From assembly GCF_025567465.1 (NCBI RefSeq), contig NZ_JAOQKI010000006.1, positions 1 through 64,000 of the forward strand: a DNA stretch of 64,000 nt, in the 5' to 3' direction. The stretch's first letter is position 1. Each line of letters starts with the position of its first letter. Below, in pieces: positions 25,695 through 34,289 of this stretch. The notes under the pieces are model-generated. The model saw nothing but the letters and a program-made list of their open reading frames with translations. It searched no databases and was not told where the DNA came from. Both the position numbers and the translations under genes were made by a program. The stretch is from Roseburia_C amylophila (GTDB taxonomy: Bacteria; Bacillota; Clostridia; Lachnospirales; Lachnospiraceae).

Positions 25695-26633
25695 TCAGGC
25701 AAGGTGAACATTCATCCATGCCCGAATATCATGATATACAACATCACGGTCTGTCTCATTTAAGATTTCGTGACGGTCGTTGTCATATAATTTCCAGGTA
25801 ATATCCTCTTTGCCGGCTGCGTCAAATTTATTATATACCTTCTTTACGCCGCTGCCGCAGCCTCCCACCGGATCCATTGCTCCCGATACAAAGAATAACG
25901 GAAGACTCTTTGGAACTGCTTCAATATTTTCCTTCTGGTTGTCAAATAGAACTGCCTCAAACAGTCCCATATAAGCATTTACTGTAAATACAAACGTGCA
26001 TTTCGGGTCTGCATAATAGGTTTTTACTATTTCTTCATCCTTGGTCAGCCAGCTATTGGAAGCATCTTTTCCTGTCAGGTCAAACTGATGATAGTATTTA
26101 TCATAAGATAATTTCTGTAATAATTTACTTCTGTGATGCCAGCCGAAAAATGCTGCCTGCAGCTTTGCAATAAACATGGCAAGCTTTGTGGTATTGTCCG
26201 GAATACAGCCGGTTCCCATAATTATAGCACCGGTAAGCCCCTCTCCATGTATCGCCAGATATTTCCGAAGCATATAAGAACCCATGCTGTGTCCTAACAT
26301 AAAATAAGGCACACCCGGATGCTCTTTCCGTGTTATCTCCCGGAGTGTATGCATATCGGCAACCACCGTATCGCTGGGATGCTCTGCAAAAAATCCCCAT
26401 TCATCCTTAGATACAACGGATTCGCCGTGTCCGATATGATCATGACCTACCACCAGAAAACCATTGTCATTTAAAAATTCTGCAAAAGCCCGGTAGCGCT
26501 CAATATATTCCACCATACCATGTGTTATCTGTAAAACTGCACGATACTTTCCATCTTCCGGAGTCCATCGTACTGCATGAACTGTGGTTCGCCCATCTGC
26601 GGAAGGGAAAGAAAACACTTCCTCTTTCGTCAT
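25695..26633 (-). CDS. Alpha/beta hydrolase, lysophospholipase/monoacylglycerol-lipase type
   Basis: 312 residues, no signal peptide. ITHGMVEYIERY is the oxyanion-hole loop, GHDHIGHGES follows, GHSMGSYM holds the nucleophile serine, VSGAMDPVGG the acid and DRHEILNE the histidine. This matches serine aminopeptidase S33/Hydrolase_4 lipases acting on lipid esters. It probably shares a transcript with the DUF1002 gene. Confidence 0.9.
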   Translation of the reverse strand: MTKEEVFSFPSADGRTTVHAVRWTPEDGKYRAVLQITHGMVEYIERYRAFAEFLNDNGFLVVGHDHIGHGESVVSKDEWGFFAEHPSDTVVADMHTLREITRKEHPGVPYFMLGHSMGSYMLRKYLAIHGEGLTGAIIMGTGCIPDNTTKLAMFIAKLQAAFFGWHHRSKLLQKLSYDKYYHQFDLTGKDASNSWLTKDEEIVKTYYADPKCTFVFTVNAYMGLFEAVLFDNQKENIEAVPKSLPLFFVSGAMDPVGGCGSGVKKVYNKFDAAGKEDITWKLYDNDRHEILNETDRDVVYHDIRAWMNVHLA

Positions 26634-26799
26634 ATAATATACCCCCTGTATGTTATAAATCCCTTATATTTTACAATGATTCTGCCCTTTTTACAACCGA
26701 AGCGTCCTGCAAAAACCATAATACTCTATTAAATTTTTCTTAAATTCCTAAAGTTTCACCTACAGAACCCGCCTCTGAAAGCTTCCTGTGTATGCCGGA

Positions 26800-28560
26800 C
26801 TATCGAAAACGCCGTATTATTGCCTGTACACTTTCTCTTCCACTGTAAGTGTCCACTGCCGGCTCATAAACGGCTGCAAACTGTATGCTGTTTTCTTTTC
26901 CATGCATAGCTGCATCCACTTCTTCACTGCCAAACTTTTCACTGAGAAATGTAAGAAATTTTTCCACTTCTCCAAAATAAACTCCTGCCACCGGATTCCC
27001 CTTTGAATCCAACAAATGAAGCTTTAACACATTCCGGTTTACGCCCACTATACCGGCTCTCGTAATCTTAATATTACGGTCTGCAAATACCGGTTTGGTA
27101 TTGGACTTTCCGCAAGGCTCCAGCACACTTAACTGCCGGATGGTATCTACCGTAAAATAGGACATCGGAAGCACCGCATCCAGCCTTACCACCTCTGCCA
27201 TATCTTCTTCAGAAAGTTCTGCCTTCTGATTAATCTGTTCCCGCAATTTATCAATATCTTCTTCCCGCATGGAAAGTCCTGCTGCCATAGGATGTCCGCC
27301 GTATTTTGTAAACAGCTCCGCCACTTCTGTCATTTTATCAAACATGGAATAGGCTTCGATGGAACGACCGGAGCCTTTGACTCCTTCTTCTCCTCTGGTC
27401 AGTACAAATACCGGTCTCTGATAGGCTTCCCGGATTCTTCCGGCAATGATTCCCGCAAGACTCTCATGGCATTCCGGCAGGTAAACCACTAATACTTTAT
27501 CTTTTTCCCGGCCTTCCTTTTCAATCTGTTCCAATGCCTTCTGTGTCTCCTGCTGTGTCATATATTTCCGGCTTTCGTTAAGCTCCACTAATTCGCCTGC
27601 CAGTGCAGAAGCCTTTACTTCATCCCGCTCAAGCAGCAGCTCCAGGGAACGTTTTGCCGTATCCAGTCTGCCGCTGGCATTGATACATGGTCCCAATACA
27701 AAGCCGATATGATATGCACTCAACGGCTTGTCAGAAAGCTTGTTTTTTGCAATCAACGCTTTCATTCCGGGATTCTTCGTATGCTCTAACGCTTTTAACC
27801 CAAGCTTTACCAAAATACGGTTCTCTCCGGTTAAGTCCATGACATCCCCCACCGTTGCAAAGCCTGCATTTTCAATAAAAATATCTGCTTCTTCCACCGG
27901 AATATCCATTCTCTCATAAAGCACCTGCACCAGCTTCCACGCCACTACTGCTCCGCAGATTCCTTTGCAGGGATACGGACAATCCGCCTGCTTGGGATTT
28001 ACAATGGCATCCGCATTGCTCCGTAGAAATTCCTTTCCCTGTTCTGTATTACGATAAGGAATCTCATGGTGGTCTGTTACCACAACGGTCATTCCTTTTT
28101 CCTTTGCAAAATTAATCTCGTTGATTGCAGCAATTCCATTGTCACAGGTAATCAAAAGTTCTTTTCCATCGGACAATGCCTGCTCGATTAAATGCTCATT
28201 GATTCCATAACCATCTTTCATCCGGTCCGGGATTGCAGCATCCACATTGCCGCCGCACCGGCGGATTCCATCTAATAAAATATAGGTTGCATTGACACCA
28301 TCAATATCATAATCACCAATGATACGCATGGTCTTTTTCTCTGCAATGCCCTCTGCAATAATTTCTGCAGCTTTATCCACATCCTTTAATAAATGAGGAT
28401 TATGTAATGTCTCTTTTCCACCATACAAATATTCTGTAATTTCTTTTTCATCTATTATATCCCGGTTTCTTATAATCCGGGCAATCAGTGGGTCAATTCC
28501 ATATTTCTTTGCCATTTCCATGAAATTGCCGCCTTTTCTGATTTCAATCCATTTCTCCAT
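26800..28560 (-). CDS. recJ: Single-strand-specific DNA exonuclease RecJ
   Basis: 586 residues. It degrades ssDNA 5' to 3' in recombination and repair. DHH-family motifs: GDYDIDGVNA (motif I), CDNGIAA (II), VTDHHEIP (III), and GICGAVVAWKL; the DHHA1 part has GRIREAYQRPVFVL and GSGRSIEAYSMFD. The canonical DYDVDG is DYDIDG here, a conservative change. truA ends 19 bases upstream, so the two are likely cotranscribed. Confidence 0.93.
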   Translation of the reverse strand: MEKWIEIRKGGNFMEMAKKYGIDPLIARIIRNRDIIDEKEITEYLYGGKETLHNPHLLKDVDKAAEIIAEGIAEKKTMRIIGDYDIDGVNATYILLDGIRRCGGNVDAAIPDRMKDGYGINEHLIEQALSDGKELLITCDNGIAAINEINFAKEKGMTVVVTDHHEIPYRNTEQGKEFLRSNADAIVNPKQADCPYPCKGICGAVVAWKLVQVLYERMDIPVEEADIFIENAGFATVGDVMDLTGENRILVKLGLKALEHTKNPGMKALIAKNKLSDKPLSAYHIGFVLGPCINASGRLDTAKRSLELLLERDEVKASALAGELVELNESRKYMTQQETQKALEQIEKEGREKDKVLVVYLPECHESLAGIIAGRIREAYQRPVFVLTRGEEGVKGSGRSIEAYSMFDKMTEVAELFTKYGGHPMAAGLSMREEDIDKLREQINQKAELSEEDMAEVVRLDAVLPMSYFTVDTIRQLSVLEPCGKSNTKPVFADRNIKITRAGIVGVNRNVLKLHLLDSKGNPVAGVYFGEVEKFLTFLSEKFGSEEVDAAMHGKENSIQFAAVYEPAVDTYSGRESVQAIIRRFR

Positions 28561-28579
28561 GAAGCTTTCTCTGCCTTAT

Positions 28580-29320
28580 CTATTCATATTCCACATTTAT
28601 GAGCACCAGTCCCTTTGCTGCTGCCATTGGTCCTGCCAGACTGCGGTTTCTGCCCTCTAATATTTCTTTCATCTCACGAACTTCCCGCTTTCCCGTTCCA
28701 ACTTCTAACAGTGTTCCGGTAAGGATTCGCACCATGTTCTGTAAAAATCCATTTCCGGTAAAAGAAATGTCAAGTTCATCCTTTTTCTCTTCTATCCGAA
28801 TCTCATAAATCGTCCGTACTGCCGATTTTTTGAAATGACGGTTGCCGCAAAAAGAAGTAAAATCGTGGGTTCCAAGCAGCACTTCCGCCGCTGCCTTCAT
28901 TTTGTTAATATTCAGGTTTTCTGCCACCGGTGTTACATATTTTCTCCGGAATACATCCGGCTTCTCCCCTAAGAAAATGCGGTAGCAATAAGTCTTTTTT
29001 ACTGCGTTTAATCTGCTGTGAAACCGAAGCGGTACTTCGGATACCTCTAATACCACAATATCCTCCGGCAGATACTGGTTACAGTACCGCTTTATCTCTT
29101 CCGGTTCATATGCGCTCTGAAGTTTAAAATTTGCCACCTGTCCCATGGCATGCACGCCCGCATCCGTTCTTCCGGAGCCATGTATCTCTATTTCTTCTCC
29201 TGTCATTTTCTCCAATACCGACTGCAGCTTTCCCTGAATGGTCTGCTCTGTATTTCCCTGAACCTGCCATCCGCTGTATCTGCTGCCATCGTATTGCAAT
29301 ATCATTTTATAATTTATCAT
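28580..29320 (-). CDS. truA: tRNA pseudouridine(38-40) synthase
   Basis: 246 residues from the ATG at 29320, which has GGAG 7 bases ahead. It makes pseudouridine in the anticodon stem-loop. The catalytic Asp is in GSGRTDAGVHAMGQVANF; YDGSRYSGWQVQ at the start and SFTGNGFLQNMVRI near the end are family motifs. First gene before recJ. Confidence 0.96.
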   Translation of the reverse strand: MINYKMILQYDGSRYSGWQVQGNTEQTIQGKLQSVLEKMTGEEIEIHGSGRTDAGVHAMGQVANFKLQSAYEPEEIKRYCNQYLPEDIVVLEVSEVPLRFHSRLNAVKKTYCYRIFLGEKPDVFRRKYVTPVAENLNINKMKAAAEVLLGTHDFTSFCGNRHFKKSAVRTIYEIRIEEKKDELDISFTGNGFLQNMVRILTGTLLEVGTGKREVREMKEILEGRNRSLAGPMAAAKGLVLINVEYE

Positions 29321-29409
29321 GTTTTCTCTCCATTCATTCTGCAACAGTATAACACGTTTTCCCGCTTTCCGGCATATACTTTATGGAATAAATATCATGA
29401 GGTTTCCAT

Positions 29410-30283
29410 ATGTCAAACCTTTCTTATATGCAAAAAGCCACAGACAGAGGACAACTGAAGATTCATGTCACCACAGAGCGTGGCTTTTTCCCCATTAAAG
29501 ATGCCTCCATCCGTCTCTCCTATACGGGAAATCCTACTGAAATTATTGAAGAACTATCAACTGACATTTCCGGTCAGACTGCAGCAGTTGAACTGCCGGC
29601 TCCCCCCTTAGAATATAGTATGGAGCCTTCTGAATTCCAGCCTTACTCGGAATATACCATTCAGGTAAATGCGTCCGGCTACCGTCCCATCAATATTTCC
29701 GGTATCTCCGTTCTGCCGGATAAAACTTCCATCCAAAATGTCCGGATGGAAACTGCCACCATAGAAAATCCACTGGAACGAAATATTGTTATAACAGCCA
29801 ACACTCTCTATGGGAATTTTCCGCCGAAAATCCCAGAGGATGAAATCAAGCCGATGACTGAAAGCGGCGAGATTGTCTTAAGCCGTGTTGTCATCCCGGA
29901 ATATGTCATTGTCCATGACGGCCCGCCAAGTGATTCTTCCGCCAACGACTACTATGTCCGTTACCGGGATTACATCAAAAATGTTGCCTCCAGCGAAATC
30001 TATGCTACCTGGCCGGATGCTGCTCTCCGTGCAAATATTTTAGCGATTATGTCCTTTACCCTGAACCGGGTGTATACGGAGTGGTACCGGAACAAAGGCT
30101 ATGATTTTACCATTACTTCTTCTACCGCCTTTGACCACAAATTTGTCTACGGCAGAAACATTTTTTCCAACATTTCCAATATCGTTGATGAGATGTTTAA
30201 TAGCTACCTTTCCCGCCCGAACGTCCGCCAGCCGATTCTGACCCAGTACTGTGACGGGCAGCGGGTAAGCTGCCCGAACTGGA
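29410..30283 (+). pseudogene. SpoIID-like / peptidoglycan-binding protein, 5' part (split by island)
   Basis: First 291 codons plus one base of a gene split by the 15.9-kb island. Residues about 15-120 are beta-rich carboxypeptidase-regulatory-like; about 155-291 resemble a SpoIID/LytB-type domain (ALRANILAIMSFTLNR; YCDGQRVSCPNWM). GAGG is 7 bases before the ATG. In the present state translation would run 44 codons into the island and stop at 30417, giving a 335-residue product without the C-terminal domain. The rest is at 46161-46549. Joined, the frame is continuous (420 codons plus stop). Likely a spore or cell-wall protein. Confidence 0.85.
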
Positions 30284-30312
30284 TGCCCTTTTTGGTTTTG
30301 CGTATGGGGGAA
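30262..30312. other. Left attachment site (attL) of the island
   Basis: Host sequence AACTGGA then core TG (30284-30285), then island CCCTTTTTGGTTTTGCGTAT. Joined to the other end, the circular attP would have imperfect inverted arms around TG: ACGCAAATGGGAAAAGGT and CCCTTTTTGGTTTTGCGT. Confidence 0.85.
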
Positions 30313-30320
30313 ATTCTTAT

Positions 30321-30367
30321 AAAAATAATCACAATCACTCATTTAATTAGTGATTGTGATTATTTTT
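30321..30367. terminator. Bidirectional terminator at island left end
   Basis: A perfect 19-bp stem (30321-30339 with 30349-30367, 9-base loop) flanked by A and T runs on both strands, just inside attL. It would stop transcription entering or leaving the island. Confidence 0.9.
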
Positions 30368-30606
30368 ATTTTCTTTCACTTTTATTTTCTGACTTATATT
30401 GTCCAATTCAAGATTAATTCTATTATACTTATCCATTCTTATTTTTATGCAATTTCAGTATTTTTCATTCATTTTCCAAACTTCTCATTTTTCCTTGTAG
30501 AAAAGCAAAAAAAATTAAGGTGATTCGTACATATTGTATGTGCAATTCTTATTTACCAAAGCCAATAACACATAATTTTTCAATTACCAAAAGAGGAGGA
30601 TTTAAT

Positions 30607-30807
30607 ATGAAAAAAGATACTATTTTAGCAATTTCCATTTACGCAATCCTAGAATTCCTTAATTATTATTATGACACATTTCCTACATATGTGCTCTGCG
30701 AGGTCTTCAAAGCCTCCTATCCTAGGATAACACGTTTTCTTCTCGAACAGACTGTAGAAAAAAATTTTTTCTTTTTATGTCCATTGCACAACTCCAATAT
30801 TCTATAA
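30607..30807 (+). CDS. Small unknown island protein (66 aa)
   Basis: AGAGGAGGA 8 bases before the ATG at 30607 decides the start. The product begins MKKDTILAISIYAILEFLNYY, then TFPTYVLCEVFKASYPRITRFLLEQ, probably a small helical protein. The next gene carries an FtsK-gamma winged helix and lies 260 bases downstream on the same strand; a terminator-like hairpin separates them. No family recognised. Confidence 0.55.
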   Translation: MKKDTILAISIYAILEFLNYYYDTFPTYVLCEVFKASYPRITRFLLEQTVEKNFFFLCPLHNSNIL

Positions 30808-30824
30808 GAGTTTGTAGAATTCCT

Positions 30825-30863
30825 CAGAGGGGGGTGTGGGTATACATATCCCCCTCTGTTTCA
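30825..30863 (+). terminator. Terminator-like hairpin after the 66-aa gene
   Basis: CAGAGGGGG / CCCCCTCTG stem (30825-30833 with 30850-30858) followed by TTTC. The T run is short, so it may work only partly. Confidence 0.55.
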
Positions 30864-31073
30864 ATTCTATTTAAATAGATCGGCAACAATTCCACCTTTC
30901 TTAATACTATTCAGCTAATTTCTATATCTTGCACTTTCCTATTGACCATCATCCAAAAGAAAAGTAATATCTATATATAGCATTTCTAATTGCTCAAAAA
31001 TCATCTGATTATAATAAAAAATATAATTTCTAGATTCAAATTTAACACCAAAACACAGGGAGGAACACGAGCT

Positions 31074-32411
31074 ATGTATAACAACAACTCAACAACTACA
31101 TTTCATCATAAAACAAATTCCATAAGCTATCCTTTTGAGGCAGATCCTTATCTATCTGCTGCCGGTCAGATATTAATTGAACACGGTCGCGGTTCAATTG
31201 GTACTATACAACGTTATTTAAAAATTGGCTTTAACCGCGCTGCCAGAATCATGGACCAATTAGAAGAAATAGGTGTAGTAGGACCCGATTGTGAGACAAA
31301 ACCTCGTAAGATTCTTATGAATATAGAGGAGTTTAACGATTACATAAAAAACTTTGACTATCGGGAAAATACCACTACTTCTGATTGCTATCCTGCTACA
31401 CCACCAATAGCTAATGAATCTGCAAATAATATTCCTTTGGAAGAATCTATTCTTCAACAACAATTTAATATTTCTGCAGATTTTACATCTGATGGTGCGT
31501 TACTAAATAATATGCAAAATTCGTTCATCTACAATTGTAGCGAAAAAGTGCAGCACGAAATGATAGATTGTCTGATTTCATCAAATTCATCTAATACTAT
31601 GCGCTTAATTATTTTTGATAAAAATAACTTATCTTATTTCAGCTATGAGGATTTACCACAACTTTTTATTCCTGTCGTTTCCGATGACGTCAAATTATCT
31701 ACCGTTTTCGATTGGTTAATGAAAGAAATGTCAGAACGGTTACATACATTTGCCGCCCATAAATTAAAAAACTACAATGATTTTAATAAAAACGGTTTTG
31801 AACATTTTCCGGCAATAGTTTTTATTGTTTCAGAATTTCATTTAGTAGAAAACTATTTTTCAAATAACAACACGATTCTTCAACTTTTAATGCGCGGAAA
31901 TAATGCAGGCATTTACTTCCTGTTCTTTTCCCAATTTGAAACCAAACATTTATCCATCGATTTATTGGAAGACTTAGTCCATACCTATACACCATCCCAG
32001 GCTAAGCAGATTCTATTAAATTCGGGTGAAAATTCTTCTAATAATTTATTAGATTTGAATTCCATTGATGATATGGATGGAAAACAATTTGAAAACTATT
32101 GTATCTCTCTCTTACAACAAAATGGGTTTTCTAAAATAGAAACTACACAAGCCTATGGCAATCACGGAATAGATATTTTAGCCGAAAAGGATGATATCAC
32201 CTATGCCATTCTATGTAAATGTTCCTCTGTTAATATTGGAAATTCCATTATTCAACAGGTTTATACCGGAAAAAGTATTTATCACAAAGATATTGCTGTC
32301 GTTATTACCAATCAATTTTTCACCCAACAGGCAATAGATGACTCCACCATACTTGGTGTTAAATTATGGGATAGAAATAAATTAGAGACAATGAGAAGTC
32401 TTATATCTTAG
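31074..32411 (+). CDS. FtsK-gamma / degenerate FtsK motor / Mrr-type nuclease fusion
   Basis: 445 residues from the ATG at 31074 (AGGGAGG 10 bases ahead; the frame opens 28 codons earlier). Residues about 24-90 (ADPYLSAAGQILIEHGRG...ARIMDQLEEIGVVGP) are an FtsK/SpoIIIE gamma winged helix, the part that reads KOPS on DNA. About 145-290 follow the FtsK motor in order (LIIFDKNNLSYFSYEDLPQL, PVVSDD, AGIYFLFFSQ) but the Walker A lysine loop is gone (YNCSEKVQ) and Walker B ends SEF. About 330-440 are an Mrr-like nuclease (FENYCISLLQQNGF; GIDILAEKDDITYAILCKC). Probably a DNA-guided nuclease for defence or island maintenance. Confidence 0.8.
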   Translation: MYNNNSTTTFHHKTNSISYPFEADPYLSAAGQILIEHGRGSIGTIQRYLKIGFNRAARIMDQLEEIGVVGPDCETKPRKILMNIEEFNDYIKNFDYRENTTTSDCYPATPPIANESANNIPLEESILQQQFNISADFTSDGALLNNMQNSFIYNCSEKVQHEMIDCLISSNSSNTMRLIIFDKNNLSYFSYEDLPQLFIPVVSDDVKLSTVFDWLMKEMSERLHTFAAHKLKNYNDFNKNGFEHFPAIVFIVSEFHLVENYFSNNNTILQLLMRGNNAGIYFLFFSQFETKHLSIDLLEDLVHTYTPSQAKQILLNSGENSSNNLLDLNSIDDMDGKQFENYCISLLQQNGFSKIETTQAYGNHGIDILAEKDDITYAILCKCSSVNIGNSIIQQVYTGKSIYHKDIAVVITNQFFTQQAIDDSTILGVKLWDRNKLETMRSLIS

Positions 32412-32433
32412 ATTCCTTTTAGTTCTTGGTAAA

Positions 32434-32476
32434 GAAAATAGCCGTCCTGCTCTCGGAAAAGTTTAGGAACGGCTAT
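32434..32476 (-). terminator. Hairpin downstream of the toxin gene
   Basis: ATAGCCGT / ACGGCTAT stem (32438-32445 with 32469-32476); on the minus strand it is followed by TTTTCTTT. It likely ends the toxin-antitoxin transcript. Confidence 0.6.
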
Positions 32477-32635
32477 CTCTTGATAAAAATAGTAAATTTA
32501 TTACCGGCAACTAGGCTTCATCTAGCTCTCGGTTCTCTTGTCAAATATATTATATGTGATTTTAGTATTTTTGCAATACACTTTTTTATAATCATAAAAT
32601 TATCTGGAAATTTTTAACTTTATTCCAAATAGAAC

Positions 32636-32678
32636 AAGCACCTTCAGAAAGATATTTCTTTCTATCGATGCTTTTTTC
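32636..32678 (+). terminator. Terminator for the nuclease fusion gene
   Basis: AAGCA / TGCTT outer stem and AGAAAGA / TCTTTCT inner stem, followed on the plus strand by TTTTTTCTT. It abuts the convergent toxin gene. Confidence 0.7.
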
Positions 32679-32975
32679 TTAGCGAATTCCAGCATAATGC
32701 GCCCACATTCTGATTATTTTTACCGTTCCCTCATATGCAATTCCATCTACTTGGACAGGTTCAGTGTAAACCTGATAAACCAGCCTATGCTGTATATTGA
32801 TTCTTCGTGAATAAACGCCTTCCAAATTTCCAACAAGTGCTTCATAAGGTGGTGGATTTTGAAAAGGATTTTTCTTTACAACTTCAATCAATTTCTTCGC
32901 TTTTTGGTCGAGCCTGACACTCTTTAAATTTTTAATATCTTTCACAGCCTGCTTAGTATAGACAATTCTGTACAT
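32679..32975 (-). CDS. YoeB/Txe-type ribosome-dependent mRNA interferase toxin
   Basis: 98 residues. RelE-fold features: YTKQAVKDIKNL at the start, NPPPYEALVGNLEGVYSRRINIQHRLVYQV in the middle (YoeB-type core), and MWAHYAG at the end with His/Tyr in the YoeB active-site position. Longer than E. coli YoeB by a small insertion (EPVQVDGIAYEG). The antitoxin gene ends 4 bases upstream. Confidence 0.92.
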   Translation of the reverse strand: MYRIVYTKQAVKDIKNLKSVRLDQKAKKLIEVVKKNPFQNPPPYEALVGNLEGVYSRRINIQHRLVYQVYTEPVQVDGIAYEGTVKIIRMWAHYAGIR

Positions 32976-32979
32976 AAAA

Positions 32980-33228
32980 TTACCAATCTACATCTTCTTC
33001 TGATACACAATCTTCTATCGGCGTTTCCATTCCTTTTTTTATAGATTCAACCATTCCAGGTATTGAATTAAGGTATACCGTTTCCTGAATTGCATTCCAA
33101 TCATTTTCAGAAACAAGAACTGCATTCCCCTTCTTACTTACAATCAAAGTCGGTTCACTATAGAGATTGACTTCTTCTACCAGATTGTAGAGTTCCTTTC
33201 TTGCGTTTGTTATATTAATTGCTGACAT
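32980..33228 (-). CDS. YefM/Phd-family antitoxin
   Basis: 82 residues. N-terminal ITNARKELYNLVEEVN and PTLIVSKKGNAVLVSENDWNAIQET are the Phd/YefM DNA-binding fold; the acidic C-terminus (PIEDCVSEEDVDW) is the toxin-binding tail. AGGAG precedes the ATG. First gene of the pair; it probably represses the promoter near 33444. Confidence 0.93.
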   Translation of the reverse strand: MSAINITNARKELYNLVEEVNLYSEPTLIVSKKGNAVLVSENDWNAIQETVYLNSIPGMVESIKKGMETPIEDCVSEEDVDW

Positions 33229-33443
33229 AATAAATCTCCTTTTCTATTTCTGTATTTCCTTACACTAATTTTTCATCTAAAATTTTTTGTAAATTCCTTA
33301 GTAAAACTTCTCGAACATTCCTGTGTATCTATATCTGTATTTTGATTAGTACCGTATCCTAAATTTGTATCTTTTACACTGTAATATCATTTTCTTTATA
33401 TTCTATATTATTATGAATGGACGAGATTTTTTATGTCATAATT

Positions 33444-33472
33444 ATTATAGCGTACGTTTTTGCGTACGTCAA
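33444..33472 (-). promoter_or_regulatory. Promoter with repeated GCGTACG operator
   Basis: Minus-strand TTGACG, 17-base spacer, TATAAT. The spacer contains two copies of the CGTACG palindrome (33451-33456 and 33463-33468), likely the antitoxin operator. It lies about 215 bases before yefM; the remaining leader is AT-rich without clear structure. Confidence 0.7.
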
Positions 33473-33561
33473 GTAAATATATTTACAATATTCACCAAAT
33501 GCTATCTCAAGTGTCTTATATATAGAAGTCAGTTGTTTAAAATTAATTACCTATATAAAAC

Positions 33562-33864
33562 CTATTTATCATCCATATCAAGTCTTCCATCTTCAAAAAA
33601 TTTTTTCAACCTTTGAATTACTTTTTCATCATCCACCTGAATATATGTTCCATAATCAATATCATACACCAAGCAGAATGACCAATCTGACCATTTGCAT
33701 TTGTATAAGTCTTCCGACGGGCCTATTTGTTTTCTGCCTATTTCAATTTCTTTACAACTTTCTAATTTTGTCAAAATATTTTGAAACAGAATTTCTTCCT
33801 CTATCCTATTAGAATTGGAGAAATATAAACGCTTAGGTTCACTGTCTATCTGAAATGTTCTCAT
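33562..33864 (-). CDS. Unknown small acidic island protein
   Basis: 100 residues from the ATG at 33864 (AAGG 8 bases ahead); an ATG 8 codons earlier is possible. MRTFQIDSEPKRLYF start, then IEEEILFQNILTKLESCKEIEIG, KWSDWSFCLVYDIDYGTYIQVDDEKVIQRLKKFFEDG. No signal peptide or membrane segment. It looks like a compact soluble alpha/beta protein. I do not recognise the family. Confidence 0.6.
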   Translation of the reverse strand: MRTFQIDSEPKRLYFSNSNRIEEEILFQNILTKLESCKEIEIGRKQIGPSEDLYKCKWSDWSFCLVYDIDYGTYIQVDDEKVIQRLKKFFEDGRLDMDDK

Positions 33865-33927
33865 CCTTTTTTCCTTTTCCTCATACATATATCAATACTG
33901 CATATAATATATACAGGAGGTATTCAC

Positions 33928-33972
33928 ATGATTGCTTGGTTTTGTTATTTATATCTAAACCTTAAGGGTTAG
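33928..33972 (+). CDS. Possible 14-residue leader peptide
   Basis: AGGAGG sits 8 bases before ATG; the product is MIAWFCYLYLNLKG then TAG. The spacing is that of a well translated gene, and it is alone on the plus strand in a 150-base gap. Directly after it comes GCAAGCCGGAACTCTCTGG and a T run near 34018. It could be a leader peptide or short regulatory RNA; unproven. Confidence 0.4.
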   Translation: MIAWFCYLYLNLKG

Positions 33973-34046
33973 GCAAGCCGGAACTCTCTGGTTTACCTAC
34001 TGGCATATTGCATTCTGTTTTTTCTAAATTGTATTGTATATTTTCA

Positions 34047-34193
34047 TCACACCGTCTTTGGTACTAAAACAATTTTTTCTGCTGCCTGCCGATTTAATTT
34101 ATCTCCGACGCATTTCTTTTCTTCCTCTGTTAATGCATCGACATTCCGATAATTCTCATTCTCACCAAACCGAATATAAACAGTTACCTTCAT
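34047..34193 (-). CDS. 48-residue conserved-looking small protein
   Basis: Starts MKVTVYIRFGENENYRNVD and ends KIVLVPKTV; GGGGTG lies 5 bases before the ATG. Strand, coil, helix (LTEEEKKCVGDKLNRQAAEK), strand layout is plausible for a folded mini-protein. Codon use and ribosome site support a real gene although it is short. Such proteins are common in clostridial integrative elements; function unknown. Confidence 0.65.
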   Translation of the reverse strand: MKVTVYIRFGENENYRNVDALTEEEKKCVGDKLNRQAAEKIVLVPKTV

Positions 34194-34289
34194 ACTTTCA
34201 CCCCGATATATCATATGATGAAATGCATGTACTTTATCTTATTTTTTATATAAAAACTATACTATTCTCTCTATTTACTTATTTTCTTT

